Shown here one piece after another: positions 7,522 to 12,520 of a stretch of DNA of 12,520 nt; position 1 is the first letter of the stretch; the number at the start of each line of letters is the position of its first letter. The DNA comes from an uncultured Bacteroidales bacterium (lineage in GTDB: Bacteria; Bacteroidota; Bacteroidia; Bacteroidales; P3): assembly GCA_937876865.1 (NCBI GenBank), contig CALEFF010000001.1, positions 1 to 12,520 of the forward strand, in the 5' to 3' direction. The translations under genes were made by a program, and so were the position numbers. Below the pieces are notes generated by a model, which was given only the letters and a program-made list of their open reading frames with translations, was not told the origin of the DNA and made no database searches.

Positions 7522-10281
7522 ATGAAAAATATAATCAAAAACACAAAGAAAACGATAGCAATTACCCTATCATTATTATTTGTACTAAACCTTCAAGCCC
7601 AAGTACCAACTGGGGAAAACCTTGATTTTTCAACAGGAGGTTATCAATTTTGGCAAGCAAAGACAGGAACTTATAATGGGACTAGCTCTCAGCCAATATT
7701 TAGCTGGACAACATCTTGGGCAGATCCTACACAAGCCTCTGATGAAGGTGGAAGATTTTTTATAGTCTATAATAACGGAACAGATTCCTATTCAGCAGGA
7801 CAACTACCACGCGTTCCAGAAGGATTTACTCACGCTTCTCAAATCAATAACGAAGAAGGAGGGGCTGATTGCTCACAACTTCAATACACAATGGAAGTAA
7901 ACTTAGAAAATTGTTTGCTTACCTTTATGTATGCTATGGTTTTGGAAGCTCCAACTCATACAGGCTATCAAAATCCTACGTTCCAAATAGATGTAATGAG
8001 GCATTCACCAGACAATGGTATGATGTTAGAAGAATTAGTTGACCCTTGTGCATTTTTTGAAAAGACATCAACGGCACAATTGCCTTCATTAGAACCAACC
8101 GTTTGGCATACCTCAGCAACAAATTCAGGTTGGATATGGAGTAATTGGCAACAAATCAAAATCAACCTTGCAAGATACGTAGGAGATAGAATAACAATAA
8201 GAGTAAGATTAGGAGACTGCGAACCAACAGCACATGGAGGATATGGATATTTCACAGCGAAAGCAGAACCAACGTTGATTAACACACCAGGATGTGCAGG
8301 AAATGGCGACACAGTAACCGTTGCCTCAGCACCAGGAGGATTTGAATCATACAAATGGTTTGAAGTAACATCTACATTCCTTTCACAAGACGAATTAGCA
8401 GACCTTGAAGCGAACTCTCCAGCATTAAGCGAAGAGCAAAACCTTGTTGTAACTGAAGCAATGATGGGAAACGCCCAAGAAAAATTCTATGCAGTAAAAT
8501 TAGTATCTCCAAGAACCCAAAACACTCGTCCAAACTGTGTAGCCTACATTACAACAAAAATCAATGACATACGTCCAATCTTTGATAACCTTACCTATAC
8601 ACCGCCAACAGCAAATGATCCAGCAGGAAGAGCAATCTTTTTAGTGAATGACGTGCAATCAGCAGCAGCTCCCGTTTATTATCAACAATACGACTTTGGA
8701 GACGGAACCACACCTATTGAAATAGAATATCAATTCTCAGATGGAGCATACAAATGGTTAGCAATAAACGCAGATCAAAACCCAACAACTACTTTTGAAT
8801 ATGATGCTGCAGGAAGCATTGAAAGAATTATTCATATTTATGCAACAGATGGAGAGTACACATACACACGAACAGCACGTGCTTCTGAGAGTTTTGAAGA
8901 AGAAGGGTCTACATTTTGTGAAAAAAGCGAGACATTACAAGTTATAATACCAAAAACGCCTTCCTTACTATTAGAAGGAGATGATGAAATATGTGTTAAT
9001 AGTGAAAACACAATAACTGCATCTTCCCCTGATGATGAAAACACAAATACTTTCACATACCAATGGTGGTATAGTACGCAAGATATCTCCACAGAAACTC
9101 CTATCTTTGAAGGAACACAATACACGCAAATCTATACTGAAGAAACAACACTACAAGTAAAAGTAACAGATACAGAAACAGGATATAATCGCATAGAAAC
9201 CTTCACTGTAAAAGTAGAACCTTTTCCTGAAATCACCTTAACAGGAGCAACAAAACTTTGTATGGGAGAACAAGCAAATATAACAGCAACAGATGCCACA
9301 GGAGCAACAGTTGCAATGCAATGGTCTTTTGTTCGACCAAATGAAAATACGGTTATAACCAATCCTTCTACTTCTCCAGTTCTTACTTTTACTCCAACAT
9401 GCGACACAACCGTTTACTTACTTGCAGAAACTGCACAAGGATGTTTTGCTTGGAAGAGTATAGATATTTTCATAACAAATCCAGTAGCTCAAATATCACG
9501 AACAAAAATTTGTGAAGGTGAAAGCGTAACTCTAACAGGAAGTTCGGCAGAAACTTATAGTTGGGAAGCAGAACCAGCGGACGCTTCGCTTTCTCACAAC
9601 AATCAATCCACCTCTCCTATCACAGCAACCCCAACTCAAAGCACTACCTACACAATGCGTGGTTATGGAGAAACAGGTTGCTTTACAGAACGTACAGTTT
9701 CAGTCATAGTATTGCCTTATCCAACTCCTGTAATCTCTTATTCTCCTGGTTATGTAGATGTAGATGACCCTACTTTGGCTCTAAAAGACGAATCTCTAAA
9801 CTCTGCAAGTTCACTTTGGACTTTCTCTGATGGTTCAACTTCTAACGCACGTTCTCTAAATCATAGATTTAATGATGTAAGTGGAGAAGCAGTCTATATT
9901 CATTTGGAAACTGCTAATGAATTAGGTTGTTCAGATACTACATCTGTTACTGTTCCAATAGAGCTATTTGCTGTATGGTTACCAAACGCTTTCACTCCTA
10001 ATGGAGACGGAGTAAATGACTTGTTTTACTTTGTTAGTCTTAATCAATTGGAAGACGTAACATTTGAAATCTTCAATAGATATGGAGAGAGAATCCACTC
10101 TGCAAGTGCAAAAACATTAGATTCTTCTCTACAAGATGAACTAATTGAAACTTTTGCTTGGGACGGTACTTACAAAGGAAATAAAGTCCCAACAGGAACA
10201 TACATTTACCGCCTAACATACAAGCGACTTGGCAACACAAGAGTCTATGACACAACAGGTACAATAAATGTTGTACAATAA
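7522..10281 (+). CDS. Type IX-secreted multi-domain surface/extracellular protein (PKD and Ig-like repeats, type B C-terminal domain)
   Basis: A 919-residue exported protein. Residues 1-26 are a Sec signal peptide (basic start, hydrophobic core, cleavage expected in LQA|Q). Residues about 30-250 form an N-terminal beta-rich module (NLDFSTGGYQFWQAKTG...), possibly jelly-roll and adhesive. A region with paired cysteines follows, then a PKD-like domain near 390-460 (FGDGTT). Three Ig-like repeats open with similar cysteine motifs: ICVNSENTITA (C491), LCMGEQANITA (C580) and ICEGESVTLTG (C664). A second PKD-like domain spans about 735-815. The end, from W819, is the gliding-motility-associated type B sorting domain: WLPNAFTPNGDGVNDLF, FEIFNRYGERI, FAWDGTYKG and VPTGTYIYRLTYK. 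That domain directs export through the type IX system and surface attachment or release. No enzymatic domain is recognised, so an adhesin or structural role is the best guess. The sorting domain carries a roughly 10-residue longer linker between RYGERI and WDGTY than is usual. Confidence 0.92.
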   Translation: MKNIIKNTKKTIAITLSLLFVLNLQAQVPTGENLDFSTGGYQFWQAKTGTYNGTSSQPIFSWTTSWADPTQASDEGGRFFIVYNNGTDSYSAGQLPRVPEGFTHASQINNEEGGADCSQLQYTMEVNLENCLLTFMYAMVLEAPTHTGYQNPTFQIDVMRHSPDNGMMLEELVDPCAFFEKTSTAQLPSLEPTVWHTSATNSGWIWSNWQQIKINLARYVGDRITIRVRLGDCEPTAHGGYGYFTAKAEPTLINTPGCAGNGDTVTVASAPGGFESYKWFEVTSTFLSQDELADLEANSPALSEEQNLVVTEAMMGNAQEKFYAVKLVSPRTQNTRPNCVAYITTKINDIRPIFDNLTYTPPTANDPAGRAIFLVNDVQSAAAPVYYQQYDFGDGTTPIEIEYQFSDGAYKWLAINADQNPTTTFEYDAAGSIERIIHIYATDGEYTYTRTARASESFEEEGSTFCEKSETLQVIIPKTPSLLLEGDDEICVNSENTITASSPDDENTNTFTYQWWYSTQDISTETPIFEGTQYTQIYTEETTLQVKVTDTETGYNRIETFTVKVEPFPEITLTGATKLCMGEQANITATDATGATVAMQWSFVRPNENTVITNPSTSPVLTFTPTCDTTVYLLAETAQGCFAWKSIDIFITNPVAQISRTKICEGESVTLTGSSAETYSWEAEPADASLSHNNQSTSPITATPTQSTTYTMRGYGETGCFTERTVSVIVLPYPTPVISYSPGYVDVDDPTLALKDESLNSASSLWTFSDGSTSNARSLNHRFNDVSGEAVYIHLETANELGCSDTTSVTVPIELFAVWLPNAFTPNGDGVNDLFYFVSLNQLEDVTFEIFNRYGERIHSASAKTLDSSLQDELIETFAWDGTYKGNKVPTGTYIYRLTYKRLGNTRVYDTTGTINVVQ

Positions 10282-10287
10282 AAAAAC

Positions 10288-10325
10288 AAAAAGCCCGAGA
10301 TAATCAAACGTTTCGGGCTTTACAT
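10288..10325 (+). terminator. Intrinsic terminator after the type IX-secreted protein gene
   Basis: AAAGCCCGA (10290-10298) pairs perfectly with TCGGGCTTT (10313-10321), a 9-bp stem around a 14-nt loop, starting 8 nt after the stop codon. The T-run after the stem is short and broken (TTTACATCTTTT). The A-run before the stem would give a T-run on the other strand, so it could also act leftward. Confidence 0.85.
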
Positions 10326-10335
10326 CTTTTACGGC

Positions 10336-11361
10336 TTGAAAAAACAAATAAGAAACTATTTTTTCGTACCCCGCATTGGCGAAAAATACCAAGAAGGTTT
10401 AGACGGAGTAAGAACTCTCGTCCTTGGTGCTTATCATATCTGCTATGAGAATTGTCCATTCAAAGACTTGTGTTGCGATGTCGATACAATAAAAGAAATG
10501 GACTATAAATGCCCAAAATATAAAGACGCTCCATTTTACGAAAAAGCAGAAGACCAACTTTGTTTGCACAATAGCAACATAATAGAGATAAACTCCTATT
10601 GCGAAGACGAAGCACGCTATCCTGCATATAGCGTATTTACTCACGATATGACAAAGCTACAAGATGGAATCACATCTCAACAAAAATATGACTTTTGGGA
10701 AAGCGTTGCTTTTACTAATTTCTTTCAATGTTATTGCCCATCCGATTTGTTTCCCGAAGAAATAAACATTGAAAAGACCAATAAAAACGCAACAAAAGCC
10801 TTTTTAGAAATCTTAGAAGAATTAAAACCTCAATTAATCTATGTTTGGACAAAGCACATAGGAGAAGTAATAGACAAAAATCTACAAAAATTTCCAGGAC
10901 TAAAAAAAGAGAATTTTCCTAACAATAACCCTTCATTAAGAATTTATCTTTACTCCTACAATTACTCCATAAATAACGTAGAACTTAAAGATATAGATAA
11001 TTATCTTCAAATAAAATTTCCACAAAAGCAAATAATCCCCTCTGCATACGGAAGGAAAAAGAAAGTAGCATCGCTTAGTCAAGTACTTTTCAACGCAGTA
11101 AAAAGAGGTTATCTGCAATTTGACAATGGAGAATTAGTGATTAGCTCTAACATCTTAGGAAAAGAAATAGGTTATATAATACATCAATTAAAACAACTAT
11201 ACGATTTCAACGATTGGAAACAATTAGATGAAATTATTTCAAAATACAAACAAGACGGCACAAAGGTTAAGACCTTGCGAACAATGCATAAATACAACAA
11301 TACAGAAGAAAACCAAGGTAAAATAGCACAATTAGACAAAGATATTTTTGCAACAAATTAG
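10336..11361 (+). CDS. Cysteine-rich, diverged paralogue of the uracil-DNA glycosylase-like protein downstream
   Basis: A 341-residue protein starting at TTG (10336). No ATG, GTG or other TTG lies between the previous gene's stop in the same frame (10279-10281) and this codon, and the match to its neighbour begins almost at once. Residues 8-35 (FFVPRIGEKYQEG, RTLVLGAYHIC) align with FKPWVGENYEKG and KLMILGESHYC of the 11432 protein. Residues 116-180 (KYDFWESVAFTNFFQCY, NATKAFLEILEELKPQLIYVW) also align. The GES motif is replaced by GAY, and the terminal HPS motif by a tyrosine-rich YLYSYNYS (204-211), so it is probably not an active glycosylase. An inserted segment holds seven cysteines (36, 40, 46, 47, 59, 76, 89), plus CYC at 132-134, which could bind zinc or an iron-sulfur cluster. 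The last ~125 residues (from about 215) are extra, basic in places (GRKKK), and unrecognised. The terminator ends only ~10 nt upstream, so its promoter is unclear. Confidence 0.8.
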   Translation: MKKQIRNYFFVPRIGEKYQEGLDGVRTLVLGAYHICYENCPFKDLCCDVDTIKEMDYKCPKYKDAPFYEKAEDQLCLHNSNIIEINSYCEDEARYPAYSVFTHDMTKLQDGITSQQKYDFWESVAFTNFFQCYCPSDLFPEEINIEKTNKNATKAFLEILEELKPQLIYVWTKHIGEVIDKNLQKFPGLKKENFPNNNPSLRIYLYSYNYSINNVELKDIDNYLQIKFPQKQIIPSAYGRKKKVASLSQVLFNAVKRGYLQFDNGELVISSNILGKEIGYIIHQLKQLYDFNDWKQLDEIISKYKQDGTKVKTLRTMHKYNNTEENQGKIAQLDKDIFATN

Positions 11362-11403
11362 CAACAAACACTTTTCTTTTATTTTTTCTTTAAAAAATAG
11401 TTG

Positions 11404-11411
11404 TACTTTTG
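11404..11411 (+). promoter_or_regulatory. Bacteroidota-type -7 promoter element (TACTTTTG) for the 11432 gene
   Basis: TACTTTTG fits the TAnnTTTG -7 consensus of the primary sigma factor in Bacteroidota. It is 20 nt before the ATG at 11432, so transcription should begin around 11416-11419 and leave a short A-rich leader. A good -33 TTTG is not seen; the expected place (about 11377-11384) is T-rich. It lies in a 70-bp gap between two genes, which supports real use. Confidence 0.65.
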
Positions 11412-11431
11412 ACAAAAAAATAATCAAGAGT

Positions 11432-12055
11432 ATGAATAGCAATGTGAAATTCAAGCCTTGGGTAGGAGAAAACTACGAAAAAGGAATTCTTCAAGGCAAA
11501 AAGCTAATGATATTAGGAGAAAGCCACTATTGTGCTAACCCTGAAACAGAAGCGACAGAGGATATAACAATCAAAGTTATAGAAGATTTGCTAAATCCTT
11601 TAAGTGAACACGAAGGATATAAGAATACCTACACAAAATTTGCAAAATCAGTTGTAGGAGAAAAGCAATTCAATGAAGAAACAAAGAAAGACTTTTGGCA
11701 ACACGTGATTTTCTACAACTATGTGCAAACTGCAATCAGCGGAGCAAGAGTTGCACCAACTACCGAGCAATTTAAAAACTCTGAAAAAGCATTTTTTGAA
11801 ATCCTTTCACAATATCAACCCGACCTTATCATCGTTTGGGGCAAGCGATTATACAATCACCTTCCTCAACAAGGCAAACAACTTGCCGACTTACAAATTT
11901 CGCAAGGTAAATACTTAGGAGAAAGTAGCGAAGTTTGGAGTTATACAATTGGAAACAAGACAATAGCCCTTCTTCCTATCACTCACCCTTCTGCATCAAT
12001 GTATGAGCTACAATATCACAAAGACTTAATTCATCAATTCATAGAAAAATATTAA
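11432..12055 (+). CDS. Uracil-DNA glycosylase superfamily-like protein
   Basis: A 207-residue soluble protein from the ATG at 11432. The frame opens earlier (TTG at 11348), but that start would overlap the previous gene, lie upstream of the promoter, and add residues that do not align with the paralogue. Motifs in order: KPWVGENYEKG (9-19), LMILGESHYC (25-34), DFWQHVIFYNYVQ (87-99), PDLIIVWGKRL (130-140) and ALLPITHPSASM (179-190). An N-terminal glycine motif after a hydrophobic strand, a middle strand ending in WG, and a late HPS motif about 155 residues after the first are the layout of the uracil-DNA glycosylase superfamily (compare GEAPG and HPA/HPS in families 4 and 5). The cysteines of the family 4/5 iron-sulfur cluster are missing, and the catalytic Asp/Asn after the first motif is not obvious. 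It may therefore be a nucleobase hydrolase, a DNA-binding relative or something else. It likely shares a transcript with the zinc-ribbon gene 4 nt downstream. Confidence 0.75.
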   Translation: MNSNVKFKPWVGENYEKGILQGKKLMILGESHYCANPETEATEDITIKVIEDLLNPLSEHEGYKNTYTKFAKSVVGEKQFNEETKKDFWQHVIFYNYVQTAISGARVAPTTEQFKNSEKAFFEILSQYQPDLIIVWGKRLYNHLPQQGKQLADLQISQGKYLGESSEVWSYTIGNKTIALLPITHPSASMYELQYHKDLIHQFIEKY

Positions 12056-12059
12056 AGAT

Positions 12060-12242
12060 ATGCCAATATTTCCAACAGAAACAAAAAAATATCGTTGCAG
12101 AGACTGTGGAGAAATTTATTTTCTCAGAGTTCCCTCTTGGGAAAACGATAAAAAATGCCCAAAATGTGGTAGTAAAAAAGCAATAAGGGTGCCATTAACG
12201 CCAAAAGAATGGTGGTTTATTATTAAACATCCTATGCTTTAA
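12060..12242 (+). CDS. Small zinc-ribbon protein
   Basis: A 60-residue protein with two CxxC knuckles: CRDC (Cys13, Cys16) and CPKC (Cys33, Cys36), separated by 16 residues, in the order of a classic zinc ribbon (YRCRDCGEIYFL ... KKCPKCGSKKAIRV). The C-terminal tail (TPKEWWFIIKHPML) is aromatic and hydrophobic and may pack on a partner. Such mini-ribbons bind nucleic acid or protein partners; no specific family is recognised. The ATG is 4 nt after the stop of the glycosylase-like gene, so the two are probably co-expressed from the promoter at 11404. A terminator-like hairpin lies about 125 bp downstream. The coding call is well supported by the motif and tight spacing; the function is unknown. 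Confidence 0.8.
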   Translation: MPIFPTETKKYRCRDCGEIYFLRVPSWENDKKCPKCGSKKAIRVPLTPKEWWFIIKHPML

Positions 12243-12367
12243 AGATTTTAAAAAGTTGTTTTAAACAAAAAATAAAGAACTTTTTCCCTCACTTAACACC
12301 AAATGCTTGCGATATTTTCGGCAAACAAAATCTTAATCCGAAATTTTCGATTTATTTACCCTTAATT
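12243..12367. other. Non-coding, AT-rich spacer
   Basis: No convincing ORF, RNA gene or promoter is visible. A weak inverted repeat TTTCGG / CCGAAA (about 12318-12345) is too short to call. Together with the terminator and repeat array that follow, the gene-free stretch is 278 bp to the end of the window. Confidence 0.6.
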
Positions 12368-12421
12368 AAAAATCACAAAATCAATGACTTAACTTTTAAA
12401 AGCCCTGATTTTGTGATTTTT
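12368..12421 (+). terminator. Long-stem intrinsic terminator
   Basis: AAAAATCACAAAATCA (12368-12383) is perfectly complementary to TGATTTTGTGATTTTT (12406-12421), a 16-bp AT-rich stem with a 22-nt loop. The loop holds a further palindrome, CTTTTAAAAG (12393-12402). The stem runs into a T tract, so it can end rightward transcription of the zinc-ribbon operon; the A-run at the left suggests it may also work for leftward transcripts. Confidence 0.75.
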
Positions 12422-12520
12422 TTCTTTGTTTTAGCCGATTTTTTTCTTGATTTTAAGAAAATAATTCTTTGTTTTATTAAAATAATTCTTAGAAAAAAAT
12501 ATTTTTTTCTTTGCTTTTTT
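12416..12520 (-). repeat. Second ~21-bp-period tandem array (CTTTG core), inverse of the 7439-7521 array, open at the window end
   Basis: CTTTG boxes lie at 12424, 12467 and 12509, with decayed boxes CTTGA at 12446 and CTTAG at 12488, giving steps of 22, 21, 21 and 21 bp. Flanks repeat too: ATTTTTTTCTT at 12416, 12438 and 12501, and AAATAATTCTT at 12459 and 12480. Read on the minus strand the core is CAAAG preceded by A-rich sequence, the same as the array before the gene at 7522. The array probably continues past base 12520. Function unknown. Confidence 0.75.

Noticed and set aside
7968..9407. Minus-strand frames of 91-128 codons opposite the secreted protein
   Set aside because: The + strand frame is a continuous, domain-rich protein; the antisense frames have no motifs and no start context.
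9561..9767. A + strand frame of 68 codons inside the secreted-protein gene
   Set aside because: It is out of frame within clear Ig-like repeat coding sequence and shows no motif of its own.
11350..11368. Direct repeat GCAACAAA separated by 3 bp at the end of the 10336 gene
   Set aside because: Only 8 bp, in an AT-rich stretch and partly coding; too short to separate from chance.
11348..11431. Extended N-terminus for the glycosylase-like protein from a TTG at 11348
   Set aside because: It overlaps the previous gene's end, spans the TACTTTTG promoter, and the added residues do not match the paralogue, whose similarity starts just after the ATG at 11432.
12310..12350. Small hairpin TTTCGG / CCGAAA in the final spacer
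   Set aside because: A 6-bp arm with a ~16-nt loop and no T tract is not convincing as a terminator or RNA element.

Overview
The window reads as chromosome from an AT-rich member of the Bacteroidota, probably of the Bacteroidales type. Four things point there. A 919-residue secreted protein ends in a type B type IX secretion (gliding-motility-associated) C-terminal domain. There is a DUF4292-type lipoprotein. A TAnnTTTG promoter element lies before one gene. Translation leaders are A-rich with no Shine-Dalgarno sequence. All supported genes are on the + strand. I see no tRNA, rRNA, CRISPR array, transposase or phage gene.

Bases 1-564 are one open frame joining two unrelated proteins: the middle of an SGNH/GDSL hydrolase (no start, no C-terminal catalytic block) and the last ~87 residues of the translation factor LepA/EF4. 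The join falls in a short stretch that fits both families, so this is either a real recombination or an assembly chimera. From 583 to 7438 there is a tightly packed run of seven genes (gaps of 0-12 nt, one 4-nt overlap): a membrane-anchored conserved protein, a DRTGG-domain protein, a histidine-kinase-like ATPase, a YqeY protein, a DUF4292-like lipoprotein, a Uup-type ABC-F ATPase and MutS2. LepA, YqeY, ABC-F and MutS2 give this run a translation/ribosome-quality-control flavour. The DRTGG/ATPase pair is of the kind otherwise found in [FeFe]-hydrogenase gene clusters, but no hydrogenase gene is visible here.

An 83-bp gap (7439-7521) holds a 21-bp-period tandem repeat with a CAAAG core that runs up to the start codon of the type IX-secreted multi-domain protein (7522-10281). 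A clear intrinsic terminator follows.

The last third (10336-12242) is a small accessory-looking set. It holds two adjacent diverged paralogues resembling the uracil-DNA glycosylase superfamily and a 60-residue zinc-ribbon protein. The first paralogue is cysteine-rich and has lost the key motifs. The second keeps GES and HPS motifs and has its own Bacteroidota-type promoter. The final 278 bp are non-coding: a 16-bp-stem terminator, then a second tandem array of the same ~21-bp family in the opposite orientation, which runs off the end of the window. The least explained features are the two repeat arrays, the glycosylase-like pair and the chimeric first frame.
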